A DNA stretch of 64,000 nucleotides from an uncultured Bacteroidota bacterium (GCA_903903635.1 CAIUZK010000223.1:1-64000); one strand, 5' to 3'; numbered from the stretch's first letter, positions 18,218 to 27,088 are shown. The notes: generated from the sequence alone by a model not told the origin. A program made the numbers and translations.

Positions 18218-18377
18218 GTAGGGTAATAGGCAATTAAATATATGTGGCTAATTTGTGATAATTTAGGTGCGAATTCAGGAAATGAACAAAAGGCTGGCAA
18301 CAAGAGTTTGTAATCCTTTATTTATAAAAACAGTGCTGTTAAATAATTAAAGTGGCAAAAAACCTGATGATAACTTA

Positions 18378-18407
18378 TTGCTGCTCCACCTTAAAAAATT
18401 ACCTTTG
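18378..18407 (+). promoter_or_regulatory. Promoter of the DUF6438 gene
   Basis: TTG (18378-18380), 19 bases, then TACCTTTG (18400-18407), a close match to the Bacteroidota consensus. The ATG at 18423 is 15 bases downstream. Confidence 0.6.
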
Positions 18408-18422
18408 GTTTAAAATAGTATA

Positions 18423-18911
18423 ATGAGAAAGGCTTTTTTAATTGTACTTGCAATGGTTCTTGGATTCTCTTTGCAGGCTAAACATAAAAAATACAAAAAG
18501 CAGCATAAATCAGGTACCGGCATTGTATCAGTGCGATTGCACCGCCCGGGTTGTTTCGGCAGGTGTCCTGCTTACATTATTGACATAAATTCGGCAGGGC
18601 TGGCGACATATAGCGCTTTGAGGAATAATGCAGATACCGGAGAATTCACAAAAAATGCGGGAACAAAAAAAGCCGAAGAAATTTTTAATCAGATCCTGGC
18701 CACCCGGATTGATACCTGTATGAATGAATACAAATCACCTTCTCCTGACCTGCCTGGATTGATTATTACAGTTACTTATAAAGATTCTGTAAAAACAATC
18801 AGTAATGCCAATTACGGATCACCGGTATTAAGGTTACTGGCCGAAAAAATGGATGCTATTGTGGGCGGAAAAACAGATAAGACCTGGAAAAAAGTAAAAG
18901 AGTATAAATAG
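18423..18911 (+). CDS. Secreted DUF6438-like protein
   Basis: 162 residues. A signal peptide (about 1-19, 'MVLGFSLQAK') is followed by a Lys/His-rich linker and a small domain starting 'VSVRLHRPGCFGRCPAYIID'. The 'PGCFG.CP.Y' signature, with two cysteines, and the later 'LPGLIITVTYKDSVKTISN' stretch fit the uncharacterised DUF6438 family of Bacteroidota. The family's function is not known. The protein should be periplasmic or secreted. It has its own promoter and ends about 140 bases before the converging ferredoxin gene. Confidence 0.68.
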   Translation: MRKAFLIVLAMVLGFSLQAKHKKYKKQHKSGTGIVSVRLHRPGCFGRCPAYIIDINSAGLATYSALRNNADTGEFTKNAGTKKAEEIFNQILATRIDTCMNEYKSPSPDLPGLIITVTYKDSVKTISNANYGSPVLRLLAEKMDAIVGGKTDKTWKKVKEYK

Positions 18912-18988
18912 TTCCGACCTGCAATTCTATATATTGACTGCATGCAGTCCTCAAATCCAAATGCTGAACTTTGCACAAGGACAATATA

Positions 18989-19023
18989 AATAGTTTCGGT
19001 TCTGATAAGGAACCGAAACTATT
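18989..19023. terminator. Bidirectional hairpin between convergent genes
   Basis: AATAGTTTCGGTTC-TGATAAG-GAACCGAAACTATT is a perfect 14-base stem with a 7-base loop. It lies between the convergent DUF6438 and ferredoxin genes. There is no clear T-run on either strand, so termination efficiency is uncertain. Confidence 0.55.
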
Positions 19024-19053
19024 CAACAGTTTTCAATAAAAAAATTAGAAGGA

Positions 19054-19401
19054 TCAGGCGTGTAAGCGAGTTTTCTTTGCCAACAGTTCTTCGGCAGTTT
19101 CTTTGCAATCCTCATCAGGTAAACAACAATCTACCGGGCAAACAGCAGCGCATTGTGGCTCTTCGTGAAAACCCTGGCACTCAGTGCACTTATTAGGTGT
19201 AATATAATATACATCAACAGCAACCGGAGAATGACCGGCATGCGCATCTGTAACACTGCCATCCATTAAGGTATAATTCCCGTTAACCGTTGTGCCATCT
19301 GCCATGTTCCATTCTACACCACCCTCATATATCGCATTATTCGGACATTCCGGTTCACAAGCACCGCAATTGATACACTCATCTGTGATCTTAATAGCCA
19401 T
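19054..19401 (-). CDS. 2[4Fe-4S] ferredoxin
   Basis: 115 residues, cytoplasmic. The first cluster motif is '[14 protein letters not shown]' (residues ~9-22), the classical CxxCxxCxxxCP. The second is expanded, '[21 protein letters not shown]' in form, with the cysteines at ~73-94. Between them is a ~45-residue insertion, as in many Bacteroidota and Alphaproteobacteria bacterial-type ferredoxins. It should be a low-potential electron carrier; its redox partner is not shown by context. The divergent neighbour is a LuxC-like acyl-CoA reductase, which normally uses NADPH. A -7 box lies about 30 bases upstream. Confidence 0.85.
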   Translation of the reverse strand: MAIKITDECINCGACEPECPNNAIYEGGVEWNMADGTTVNGNYTLMDGSVTDAHAGHSPVAVDVYYITPNKCTECQGFHEEPQCAAVCPVDCCLPDEDCKETAEELLAKKTRLHA

Positions 19402-19432
19402 AATAACTTTATTTATTTAGTTTTTGTGGGCA

Positions 19433-19440
19433 CAAAGTTA
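19433..19440 (-). promoter_or_regulatory. -7 box of the ferredoxin gene
   Basis: TAACTTTG on the minus strand matches TAnnTTTG, 31 bases before the ATG. No good -33 element is seen. Confidence 0.4.
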
Positions 19441-19503
19441 CAACTTCGCATCTAATTCCGAAACGATAATAAGCCGGTTTATTATTACTACTTTGATTTT
19501 ATT

Positions 19504-20505
19504 ATGACTAATATTTTATCTGCAGCACAAAGAATTGAATTACTGGTCCGTCTGGGCCATTACATGAATTCAAATGAACTGGCCTGGATGGATATACAGG
19601 ACAGAGCTGTTGGCGCTAATCAATGGTTTACCGCTGCTCATATTTCGCTTGCCGTGGAGCAAATAGCCGACGAGTTTTTACAAAAAGACAAACTTGAAAA
19701 ATGGCTATCCGGTTATAAATTACCAACGGAGATAAAAACAATTGGCATTGTGATGGCTGGAAATATTCCGCTGGTTGGTTTCCATGATTTCGTTTGCGGA
19801 TTCATTAGCGGGCATAACCTGATGATCAAACTTTCGTCGAAAGACGATGTGCTGATGAAACACCTCATCGGCAAATTAACAGAATGGGAACCACTGGTAG
19901 CCGGGCAGGTACAGATTGCCGACAGGCTTAATGGTTGCGACGCTTATATTGCAACCGGCAGCAATAACACCGCACGCTACTTCGAACAGTACTTTGGTAA
20001 GTACCCGCACATTATCCGGAAAAACAGAACTTCAGTTGCCATACTGGACGGCAGCGAAACCGATGAAGAACTTAGCCTGCTTGCCGATGATGTGTATCAT
20101 TATTATGGCCTGGGTTGCAGGAATGTGACACAGGTCTGCATTCCCCGCGACTATGATTTTGCCAGGATGCTGCAAATTTTCAATAAGCATAATGACTATG
20201 CCGACCTGAATAAATACAAGAATAATTACGACTACCACCTTGCCATATACCTGCTGAACCGCATACCCTACATGAGCAATGAATCGCTGCTGATGGTGGA
20301 GAATGACATGCCGTTTTCGGCAGTTAGTGTGCTGCATTACAAATTCTACGACAACAAAGAGGAACTTATAGTCGGCCTTCAGGCAAGCGATGATATTCAG
20401 GCGATCATCGGTAAAGAATTTGTTGGGTTCGGCGATTCGCAAAAACCGGCATTGAGTGATTATGCAGACGGAGAGGACACCATGGCATTTTTATGCGGGC
20501 TGTAG
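19504..20505 (+). CDS. LuxC-like acyl-CoA reductase
   Basis: 333 residues, cytoplasmic. The segment 'GIVMAGNIPLVGFHDFVCGF' (about 82-101) followed by 'GHNLMIKLSSKDD' is the nucleotide-binding region of the LuxC/acyl-CoA reductase family within the aldehyde dehydrogenase superfamily. 'YYGLGCRNVTQVCIP' (about 200-214) contains the likely catalytic cysteine. The family reduces acyl-CoA, or in luminous bacteria acyl-protein, to aldehyde with NADPH. It is shorter than Vibrio LuxC (~480), as is common in Bacteroidota. No luciferase genes are nearby, so a role in making fatty aldehyde or another lipid precursor is more likely. It diverges from the ferredoxin gene. Confidence 0.8.
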   Translation: MTNILSAAQRIELLVRLGHYMNSNELAWMDIQDRAVGANQWFTAAHISLAVEQIADEFLQKDKLEKWLSGYKLPTEIKTIGIVMAGNIPLVGFHDFVCGFISGHNLMIKLSSKDDVLMKHLIGKLTEWEPLVAGQVQIADRLNGCDAYIATGSNNTARYFEQYFGKYPHIIRKNRTSVAILDGSETDEELSLLADDVYHYYGLGCRNVTQVCIPRDYDFARMLQIFNKHNDYADLNKYKNNYDYHLAIYLLNRIPYMSNESLLMVENDMPFSAVSVLHYKFYDNKEELIVGLQASDDIQAIIGKEFVGFGDSQKPALSDYADGEDTMAFLCGL

Positions 20506-20551
20506 TCTGGTTTACACTTTCATAAACATTTAATCAAACAACTCCGACCTG

Positions 20552-20589
20552 GTTACCCTGAAATAAAATAAGGTAACGTTATTTTTTTT
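20552..20589 (+). terminator. Possible terminator of the acyl-CoA reductase gene
   Basis: GTTACC and GGTAAC pair over a 14-base A-rich loop, followed four bases later by T8. The stem is only six pairs and the T-run overlaps the end of the converging NHL gene. Confidence 0.35.
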
Positions 20590-21697
20590 GCACACCTGCA
20601 TTTATTGGTACGCCTGCTTTTGATACCATGCGGATCCTGTTATTTACAGGGTCGCAGATGTAGAGATTTCCTGCTGCATCCAGCATCAATCCTGCGGCGC
20701 TTAAAAAGGTAGCCTCTTTTGCCTCCTTACCATCTCCGCTATAGCTATTTACTCCTGTTCCTGCTATTGTACTTATTTTTCCTGTTGGCGAAACTTTACG
20801 CACACAATGATTATTGAAATCGGCTATAAAAACATTCCCTGCGCCATCCACTGCCAACCCGCTGGGACCCGATAATTCGGCATCGGTAGCAGGGCCCCCG
20901 TCACCATAAAATGCGCCTGTTCCGGGTTCGGAAGCATAACCATTCCCTGCAAAGGTGGAAATGATTCCTGAGGCATTCACTTTTCTAACCCGGTTATCGT
21001 CATAGTCTGCAATGTAGAGGTTGCCATCATTATCCCAGGCAAGCGCCCTTGGCTTTACCATACCGGCTGCGGTTGCAGGGCCTCCATCGCCGCTATAACC
21101 GGCAACAGCTTTACCAACTATTGTAGTAATGATTCCCGAAGGCGATATCTTTCTCACTGCGCTGTTATCCGTAAATAAAATATCGCCCATCGGATCAACC
21201 ATAATCCCCCATGGGCCGCTTCCAAGGCCAGCCCTTATAGCAATCGAATGATCTCCATCATAAACATCCGTGCCGGTTCCCGCTATAGTAGTTACAATTC
21301 CTGAAGTACTGATTTTACGAATCCGGCTATTCCCATAATCCGCAACATAAACATTACCAGCCTGATCGACCGCCACACCTGTAATTTCCGTAAATTCAGC
21401 AGCAGGTCCGAGGCCGCCATCCCCACCGAATCCTGTAATCACAGAGCCGGCAATTGTAGAAATAATGCCATTGCTGTTAATCTTCCTGACACAATAATTG
21501 TAATCATCAGCTATATACAGGTTGCCTGCCCTATCTGCTGCAATAGCCATTGGATAAAATATCTGGGCTACTGAAGCTAAATTACCATCACCTGCCCGGC
21601 CAATGGTTCCGGTTCCGGCAATCGTTGTAACAATTTGAGCCTGAAGTGTTTTAGTAAAACACGAAAACAATAAAATTAAAAATAATACGTTTTTCAA
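20579..21697 (-). CDS. Secreted six-bladed NHL propeller protein
   Basis: 372 residues: signal peptide 1-21 ('LFSCFTKTLQAQ'), then six NHL-type repeats filling the rest of the protein. Typical pieces are 'GYSGDGGPATAAGM', 'GNLYIADYDDNRVRKV' and 'GNVFIADFNNHCVRKV'. One repeat (about 135-190) is weaker, with 'DILFTDNSAVRKI'. The repeats are close to those of the 809-residue protein at 10 kb. Unlike that protein, this one ends right after the propeller ('AGVPINAGVQKK') with no T9SS sorting domain, so it is probably periplasmic. It converges with the acyl-CoA reductase gene. Six-bladed NHL domains bind many kinds of partner; this one's ligand cannot be told. Confidence 0.82.
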   Translation of the reverse strand: MKNVLFLILLFSCFTKTLQAQIVTTIAGTGTIGRAGDGNLASVAQIFYPMAIAADRAGNLYIADDYNYCVRKINSNGIISTIAGSVITGFGGDGGLGPAAEFTEITGVAVDQAGNVYVADYGNSRIRKISTSGIVTTIAGTGTDVYDGDHSIAIRAGLGSGPWGIMVDPMGDILFTDNSAVRKISPSGIITTIVGKAVAGYSGDGGPATAAGMVKPRALAWDNDGNLYIADYDDNRVRKVNASGIISTFAGNGYASEPGTGAFYGDGGPATDAELSGPSGLAVDGAGNVFIADFNNHCVRKVSPTGKISTIAGTGVNSYSGDGKEAKEATFLSAAGLMLDAAGNLYICDPVNNRIRMVSKAGVPINAGVQKK

Positions 21698-21713
21698 AAT
21701 AACAATAATTAAG

Positions 21714-21743
21714 CAAAGGTAAGCATTGACTATAACAGAGCAA
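21714..21743 (-). promoter_or_regulatory. Promoter of the 372-residue NHL gene
   Basis: On the minus strand TTG (21741-21743), 19 bases, then TACCTTTG (21714-21721). It lies 17 bases upstream of the ATG. Confidence 0.6.
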
Positions 21744-21782
21744 TATTATGAATTTACCTGGATTGGCAACCTGTTGTAAAAG

Positions 21783-21815
21783 TTGGCGAATATAGCGATC
21801 CATAGAATAACTTTG
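21783..21815 (+). promoter_or_regulatory. Promoter of nadE, inside the over-extended ORF
   Basis: TTG (21783-21785), 22 bases, then TAACTTTG (21808-21815). The TTG that the ORF track took as a start codon is better read as the -33 element. Transcription would begin near 21820, leaving the ATG at 21840 or 21846 as the real start. Confidence 0.55.
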
Positions 21816-21839
21816 CGCCAAGCAATACAGGCTGACTTA

Positions 21840-23525
21840 ATGAGCATGAAAATTATACTCGCGCAACAGAACTATCATATAGGCAATTTTGAAGCCAATA
21901 CGGCCAGGATTTTATCGGCTATTGCCGAGGCAAAGAAACAGGGAGGAGATCTTATTGTATTTTCAGAGCTGGCTGTGTGCGGCTACCCGCCGCGCGATTT
22001 CCTGGAATTTGATGATTTCGTGATAGAATCAACGACTGCTATTGACAAAATAAGGCAGGCTGCAGATACTATTGGCGTACTGGTTGGCGGCCCATCTGTT
22101 AACCCTGAAAAAGCAGGAAAAAACCTGTTCAACAGCGCCTATCTGTTGTATAATAATGAAATACAAGGCATTGCTCATAAAACACTGCTGCCCAACTACG
22201 ATATTTTTGACGAATACCGGTATTTCGAACCAGCCTTTGAATGGAATATCCTGGAATTCAAAGGTAAGAGGCTGGCGGTAACAATATGCGAAGACATATG
22301 GGATTTGGTAGATGACCCTATCTATCGCAAACACCCGATGGATGAACTCATAAAATTACGTCCGGATATAATGATCAATCTGAGTGCATCTCCCTTCGAT
22401 TATATTCATGCCGATGGCCGTAAAAGCACGGTAAAGAAAAATGTGCTGAAATATAAGCTACCTATGGTTTATTGCAATACCGTAGGTTCTCATACCGAAA
22501 TAGTTTTCGATGGCGGCTCTATGGTAATGAATGCCCAGGGCGACCTTGTAACCGAGATGCCTTATTTCAGTGAGGCCATTCAATCTGTAACCTGGGAAAA
22601 TGGAGATTTTTACGAAACGGTTGTTTGTAAATCAGGGGAAATGCCTATGGTGAAATTAACGCCCGAAAAATTCGAACCAGGTAAAAATACTTCAAAAATT
22701 CACCAGGCGCTCATACTTGGCATCCGCGATTATTTCACTAAAATGGGTTTCACTAAGGCCATTATAGCCTCATCCGGAGGCATTGATAGTGCAGTGGTAC
22801 TGGCGCTGGCCTGCGAGGCATTGGATGCCGGCAATGTTCATGCTTTGCTGCTACCTTCACAATTTTCAACCGATCACTCAGTTTCAGATGCCGTAAAACT
22901 GTCCGAAAATCTGGACTGCAAGTATGATATTATCCCTATTGCAGACGTTTTCGGTGCTTTCGAAAAATCGTTATCCCCTGTATTTAATGACCTGCCTTTT
23001 AATGTTGCCGAAGAGAACCTGCAGTCGCGAATTAGAGGGGCTATGGTAATGGCATTGTCCAATAAGTTTGGTTACATTCTGCTCAATACATCCAATAAAA
23101 GTGAACTCGCCACCGGTTATGGCACCCTTTATGGCGATATGGCCGGCGGCCTTGGCGTTATAGGAGATCTCTATAAACAACAGGTTTACGAATTAGCCCG
23201 GTTTATAAACCGGGAAAAGGAGATTATTCCCTGCAATATTATTACTAAACCACCAAGCGCCGAGCTGCGCCCTGGTCAGAAAGATAGCGACAGCCTGCCG
23301 GAGTATGATATCCTTGACCCGATTCTATACCAGTATATCGAACGCAGGCAAGGGCCAAAAGAATTAATAGAAATGGGTTATGAGCAGGCGCTGGTAACCC
23401 GCATCCTGAAAATGGTCAATTCAAATGAATATAAACGAAACCAGTTCTGCCCTATTATCCGGGTTTCACCTAAAGCTTTTGGCATAGGCCGCAGAATGCC
23501 AATAGTAGGAAAATACCTGACTTAA
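21840..23525 (+). CDS. nadE: Glutamine-dependent NAD+ synthetase
   Basis: 561 residues from the ATG at 21840 (MSMKIILAQQNYHIG). The N-terminal nitrilase-type glutaminase domain (about 1-255) shows 'FSELAVCGYPPRDFL' with the catalytic Glu, and 'VTICEDIWD' with the nucleophilic Cys. The C-terminal synthetase domain (about 275-560) has the ATP pyrophosphatase P-loop 'SSGGIDSAVVLALA' and the later 'TSNKSELATGYGTLYGD'. It converts nicotinate adenine dinucleotide to NAD+ in the cytoplasm, using ammonia from glutamine. The length fits two-domain bacterial NadE of the ~550-residue class. The track start (TTG, 21783) is rejected because a promoter lies in that stretch. Its stop shares the bases TTAA with the stop of the converging thioesterase gene. 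Confidence 0.93.
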   Translation: MSMKIILAQQNYHIGNFEANTARILSAIAEAKKQGGDLIVFSELAVCGYPPRDFLEFDDFVIESTTAIDKIRQAADTIGVLVGGPSVNPEKAGKNLFNSAYLLYNNEIQGIAHKTLLPNYDIFDEYRYFEPAFEWNILEFKGKRLAVTICEDIWDLVDDPIYRKHPMDELIKLRPDIMINLSASPFDYIHADGRKSTVKKNVLKYKLPMVYCNTVGSHTEIVFDGGSMVMNAQGDLVTEMPYFSEAIQSVTWENGDFYETVVCKSGEMPMVKLTPEKFEPGKNTSKIHQALILGIRDYFTKMGFTKAIIASSGGIDSAVVLALACEALDAGNVHALLLPSQFSTDHSVSDAVKLSENLDCKYDIIPIADVFGAFEKSLSPVFNDLPFNVAEENLQSRIRGAMVMALSNKFGYILLNTSNKSELATGYGTLYGDMAGGLGVIGDLYKQQVYELARFINREKEIIPCNIITKPPSAELRPGQKDSDSLPEYDILDPILYQYIERRQGPKELIEMGYEQALVTRILKMVNSNEYKRNQFCPIIRVSPKAFGIGRRMPIVGKYLT

Positions 23526-23971
23526 ACAACATACTGGATAGGAGACAATAGTTTTTGTAACGCTACCGACATGGCCATTATTTTGCGAATGTTGTAGTCG
23601 AAACAAACCATCCCGGTTTTGGCATGTGCTATTTCTATTGTATTACCACCCCTTATGGTTGAGATCCGGTATAGCAGATCGAAGGAGTGATCTGTTATTT
23701 CGTCTGAATGAATTGCTACCGTAAGGGTATCGCCATAAAATGATTCTCCTTTGTAAGCAATCATTACATCGGCCATTATCAGGCTCACTCCTCCTATATA
23801 CAGTTCCGAGTATCCCCGGCTGCGCAAAAATTGCATCCTTGACTCATGTATAATGGAGAGAATTGAATCATTGCCAACATGGTCGGCATAGTTTAAATCG
23901 CCCACCCGCACAGGAATTGTGGCAATAAACAGTGGATTTTCATCAGGAAATTTTAACTTTACACGAGCCAT
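23522..23971 (-). CDS. Hotdog-fold acyl-CoA thioesterase (4HBT/YbgC-like)
   Basis: 149 residues, a single hotdog domain. The start region 'VRVGDLNYADHVGNDSIL' corresponds to the 'V...D.D..GHVNN' motif of the 4-hydroxybenzoyl-CoA thioesterase family, with the catalytic Asp in the YbgC-like position. 'ESRMQFLRSRGY' (about 44-55) is the usual helix that follows. It should hydrolyse acyl-CoA thioesters in the cytoplasm; the chain length is not predictable. It converges with nadE, overlapping by four bases, so they are separate transcription units. The start MARVKLKFPDE has no competing ATG. Confidence 0.75.
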   Translation of the reverse strand: MARVKLKFPDENPLFIATIPVRVGDLNYADHVGNDSILSIIHESRMQFLRSRGYSELYIGGVSLIMADVMIAYKGESFYGDTLTVAIHSDEITDHSFDLLYRISTIRGGNTIEIAHAKTGMVCFDYNIRKIMAMSVALQKLLSPIQYVV

Positions 23972-24032
23972 TTTTTTATTCGAAAGTAAAAAGTATACTG
24001 TCTTAATGCAAATAAAAAAGTAAACGTTTATT

Positions 24033-24644
24033 ATGAAGATAATTTGTGTAGGGCGAAATTACGCTGATCATGCCAAAGAATTAAAAAATGATGTGCCCAA
24101 AGAGCCGGTAATTTTCATGAAGCCAAAGGGCGCAGTATTGCTTCCATGGAAGCCATTGTATTATCCCGAGTTTACCGACGACTTACAGTACGAGTGCGAG
24201 ATGGTCGTAAAGATCTGTAAGAACGGCAAATACATACAGGAGAAATTTGCCAATAAGTATTATAACGAGGTAACACTAGGCATAGATTTTACAGCCCGCG
24301 ACCTGCAACGGGAACAGCAAAATAAAGGCCTTCCCTGGGAAATAGCCAAGGCATTTGATGGCTCAGCTGCTGTTGGCAATTTCGTTCCTATTACAGTGGA
24401 AACCAACGTGCACAATATTGCTTTCCAACTAAGAAAGAATGGCGAAACTGTTCAGGATGGTCATACCCGCAATATGATTTTTACTGTTGACAAAATCATT
24501 GCCTATGTCTCCAAATTTTTCACTATTAATATTGGCGACCTCATATTTACAGGCACACCGGCAGGTGTAGGCCCCGTTGCGCCCGGCGACAAACTGGAAG
24601 GTGTAATGCAGGGAAACATGGTTCTTGAAGTTGAGATCAAATAA
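24033..24644 (+). CDS. Fumarylacetoacetate hydrolase (FAH) family protein
   Basis: 203 residues, the compact FAH fold. It opens 'KIICVGRNYADHAKELKN', the family's typical 'GrNY..Ha.E' start. The metal-binding acidic residues are in 'YECEMVVKI' (about 66-74) and 'GIDFTARDLQ' (about 90-99). 'GDLIFTGTPAGVGPVAPGD' near 170-190 is the conserved C-terminal signature. Members act as acylpyruvases, oxaloacetate decarboxylases or 2-hydroxyhepta-2,4-dienedioate isomerases; the small ~200-residue type is closest to acylpyruvase (FAHD1-like). The exact substrate is not inferable. It may be cotranscribed with ung, which starts 48 bases downstream. Confidence 0.82.
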   Translation: MKIICVGRNYADHAKELKNDVPKEPVIFMKPKGAVLLPWKPLYYPEFTDDLQYECEMVVKICKNGKYIQEKFANKYYNEVTLGIDFTARDLQREQQNKGLPWEIAKAFDGSAAVGNFVPITVETNVHNIAFQLRKNGETVQDGHTRNMIFTVDKIIAYVSKFFTINIGDLIFTGTPAGVGPVAPGDKLEGVMQGNMVLEVEIK

Positions 24645-24692
24645 TAACCTGTACGTTCAGGATAACAATAGCTATTTCCAAAAAGACACTTA

Positions 24693-25364
24693 ATGGAAGT
24701 AAACATAGAAACCAGTTGGAAACAGGAACTCAGAGAGGAATTTGACAAGCCTTATTTTGGGAATATTGTCAGTTTTTTAAAGGAAGAAAAGAAAGTCGGC
24801 AAGATTATTTATCCGCCGGGCAAACTGATTTTCAATGCGTTTGATTGTACTCCCTTCAGCAAGGTCAAAGTCGTAATTATTGGCCAGGATCCGTACCATG
24901 GCAACGGACAGGCGCATGGTTTGTCGTTTTCGGTTCCGGCAGGCATTCCGCCACCGCCATCACTGGTCAACATTTTTAAAGAGTTGAATAATGATCTGAA
25001 AATACCAATTGCTGCTACCGGCAACCTGGAACCCTGGGCAAGACAGGGCGTTTTATTACTCAATGCCTCATTAACCGTTGAGGCCAATACGCCCAATTCT
25101 CATAGCCAGATTGGCTGGCATACTTTTACCGATGAAGTGATCCGGCATATCTCCGACCATAAAGAACATGTGGTTTTTATGCTGTGGGGGAAATTTGCAC
25201 AAAACAAGAAAGCCCTGATTGATGCGACAAAACATAAAATTTTAAAAGCAGCACACCCCTCCCCTTTTTCGGCTTATAGTGGGTTCTTTGGTTGCGGCCA
25301 TTTTAGCAAAACAAATAACTGGTTAACCGAACATGGAGAAAAACCTATTGACTGGAATTTATGA
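24693..25364 (+). CDS. ung: Uracil-DNA glycosylase (family 1)
   Basis: 223 residues, matching the usual ~220-230 of family 1 UDG. The water-activating motif '[19 protein letters not shown]' is at about 63-81, with the catalytic Asp. The uracil-binding Asn sits in '[12 protein letters not shown]' (about 120-131), and the Leu-loop motif '[14 protein letters not shown]' at about 188-201. It excises uracil from DNA to start base excision repair. The start [10 protein letters not shown] fits the family N-terminus. It lies 48 bases after the FAH-family gene on the same strand. Confidence 0.95.
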   Translation: MEVNIETSWKQELREEFDKPYFGNIVSFLKEEKKVGKIIYPPGKLIFNAFDCTPFSKVKVVIIGQDPYHGNGQAHGLSFSVPAGIPPPPSLVNIFKELNNDLKIPIAATGNLEPWARQGVLLLNASLTVEANTPNSHSQIGWHTFTDEVIRHISDHKEHVVFMLWGKFAQNKKALIDATKHKILKAAHPSPFSAYSGFFGCGHFSKTNNWLTEHGEKPIDWNL

Positions 25365-25491
25365 GTCTTCACCATGGGATCATCAGCAGCAAATACACAC
25401 TCATAAAATACTTAATATTTCGGTAAAAATGAAATTTATGGAACAAACGATTTACACTTACTTTTGGGGATTATCCACTATCTCTGACTAA

Positions 25492-26250
25492 ATGAAAATA
25501 TTAAGAAAAATATCCGGGGCTGTTTTCATGGTTTATGCACTGTTGATGTTTGTGCTTACCATGCTGGTAGTTCTTATTCCCATCTGGCTGATCACCTTTT
25601 TTCCCGAACCACGAAAATCGTCAATGATACATCCGATATTCAGGCTATGGATGGGCGTATATATGCCGCTGATTTTTTGTCCTGTTTTTCGCAAGGGCAA
25701 AAATAAATTCAAAAAAGGCGAGCAGTATGTGGTCATCCTCAACCACAACTCCATGATGGATATTCCTGTTTCTTCACCCTGGATTCCCGGTCCGAATAAA
25801 ACGCTGGCTAAAGTAGAAATGGCCAAAACACCGCTGTTTGGCATTATTTATCGTGCGGGTTCTATTTTGGTAGACAGAAAACAGGAAAACAGCCGACGTG
25901 AAAGCTTTGCAAAAATGCAGGAAACTCTGGAGATGGGCATTCATCTCTGCCTCTACCCTGAAGGCACCAGGAATAAGACCGATCAACCTATGCAGCCTTT
26001 TTTCGACGGCGCTTTTATTACAGCCATTAAGACCCAGAAACCTGTTATGCCGGGTGTTATGTTTAATACCGGGATAATATTACCGCACAAAAATATTCTT
26101 TACGCACGTCCTAAACCTGTTCATATTCATTTTCTGGATCCTATCCCTACTACGGGATTAACACTAAATGATGTGGCTGGTTTAAAACAAAAGGCTTTCG
26201 AAGTAATGGAAAAACACTTTTTATCCGGACCATACAATTACCAGAGATGA
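25492..26250 (+). CDS. plsC: 1-acyl-sn-glycerol-3-phosphate acyltransferase (PlsC-like)
   Basis: 252 residues with an N-terminal membrane helix (about 11-33). Acyltransferase motif I is 'NHNSMMD' (H-x4-D, about 83-89). Motif III is 'YPEGTRNK' (about 156-163) and a downstream 'PVMPGVMFNTG' fits motif IV. It adds the second acyl chain to lysophosphatidic acid at the inner membrane. A TACTTTTG box (25459-25466) lies about 25 bases before the start and may be its -7 element. The stop overlaps the next start (ATGA), so translation of the two genes is probably coupled. Bacteroidota usually have several plsC-like paralogs, so the acceptor preference is uncertain. Confidence 0.85.
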   Translation: MKILRKISGAVFMVYALLMFVLTMLVVLIPIWLITFFPEPRKSSMIHPIFRLWMGVYMPLIFCPVFRKGKNKFKKGEQYVVILNHNSMMDIPVSSPWIPGPNKTLAKVEMAKTPLFGIIYRAGSILVDRKQENSRRESFAKMQETLEMGIHLCLYPEGTRNKTDQPMQPFFDGAFITAIKTQKPVMPGVMFNTGIILPHKNILYARPKPVHIHFLDPIPTTGLTLNDVAGLKQKAFEVMEKHFLSGPYNYQR

Positions 26251-27020
26251 CATTCAGTATTATAGGCACCGGCAACATAGCCTGGTTTCTTAGCAACAGC
26301 CTGGTTTCAGCCCGGCATCATTGTACAGGCATATATGGCCGCGACCTTGAATCAGCCCGGATACTGGCCTCCCATTTGCTGGTTGACAAATATGGCCTGA
26401 TCAGTGAAATTGAAGATGGGAATGCAGATGTTTGTTTCCTGGCAGTTTCCGATAAAGGCATCAGTGAGGTAGCCGCGCAAATCCGCTTTCATCATACTGT
26501 ACTCGTACATACGGCAGGAGCTGTTTCTATAGACGAAATAAAACCCTGCGCCCCTGATATTGCTATACTATGGCCTGTTTTTTCGATATTAAAGAATAAC
26601 CCTCCCGGACACAGGGACATTCCTTGTGCATGGGAAGCAGCCACCCCTAAAAGCAAACGGATTGTACTGGAAATGGGGCATGCTTTATCCGACGTCCTTT
26701 TTGAAGCCGCTTTCGAACAAAGAAAATGGCTGCACCTCTCGGCAGTAATAGGGAATAATTTCATTAATCACTTACTGACCATATGCGAACATATATGTGT
26801 GGAGAACAAAATTCCCTTTTCCATGTTAATGCCTATAATTGAGCAAACTTTCGAGCGCATAAAGCACGCATCGCCATCCAGGCTGCAAACAGGCCCAGCC
26901 GTAAGAAACGACCAGGCCACCCTGAAATCACAGGAAAAACTGCTGGAAAAACACCCTGAATGGCAGCATATATATAAAGTAATTACCGATTCTATCCAGT
27001 CTGAACATCCGAATAAATAG
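26247..27020 (+). CDS. Rossmann-like/DUF2520 oxidoreductase-like protein
   Basis: 257 residues. The N-terminal half begins 'FSIIGTGNIAWFLSNSL', a Rossmann GxGxxxxxL nucleotide-binding loop as in ProC and 6-phosphogluconate dehydrogenases. It continues 'DVCFLAVSDKGISEVA' and 'LVHTAGAVSIDEI'. The C-terminal helical half (about 125-255) with 'HLSAVIGNNFINHLLTICE' is the DUF2520 domain typical of these short proteins. Substrate unknown; NAD(P)-dependent reduction is likely. It overlaps plsC by four bases and is followed after ~90 bases by the ferredoxin gene. Confidence 0.8.
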   Translation: MTFSIIGTGNIAWFLSNSLVSARHHCTGIYGRDLESARILASHLLVDKYGLISEIEDGNADVCFLAVSDKGISEVAAQIRFHHTVLVHTAGAVSIDEIKPCAPDIAILWPVFSILKNNPPGHRDIPCAWEAATPKSKRIVLEMGHALSDVLFEAAFEQRKWLHLSAVIGNNFINHLLTICEHICVENKIPFSMLMPIIEQTFERIKHASPSRLQTGPAVRNDQATLKSQEKLLEKHPEWQHIYKVITDSIQSEHPNK

Positions 27021-27080
27021 CTTTTTTTCAAAAAAATACCCTTATAACCGTTCCCTATTCATTGTTCACCTTTGAAACAT

Positions 27081-27088
27081 TACCTTTG
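27081..27088 (+). promoter_or_regulatory. Candidate -7 box for the ferredoxin-iscX genes
   Basis: TACCTTTG lies 24 bases before the ATG at 27113. A TTG occurs at 27063, nearer than usual for the -33 element, so the match is partial. Confidence 0.4.

Larger units (their letters stand above)
17994..18422. other. Divergent intergenic region with a long palindrome
   Basis: About 430 AT-rich bases between the leftward surface-protein unit and the rightward DUF6438 gene. It holds the 34-bp palindrome at 18184-18217 and the DUF6438 promoter near its right end. No small ORF or RNA gene was recognised. Confidence 0.6.

Noticed and set aside
19054-20505. Bioluminescence (lux) locus, because of the LuxC-like gene next to ferredoxin
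   Set aside because: No luciferase, LuxD or LuxE genes are present, and LuxC-like reductases without them are common in Bacteroidota.
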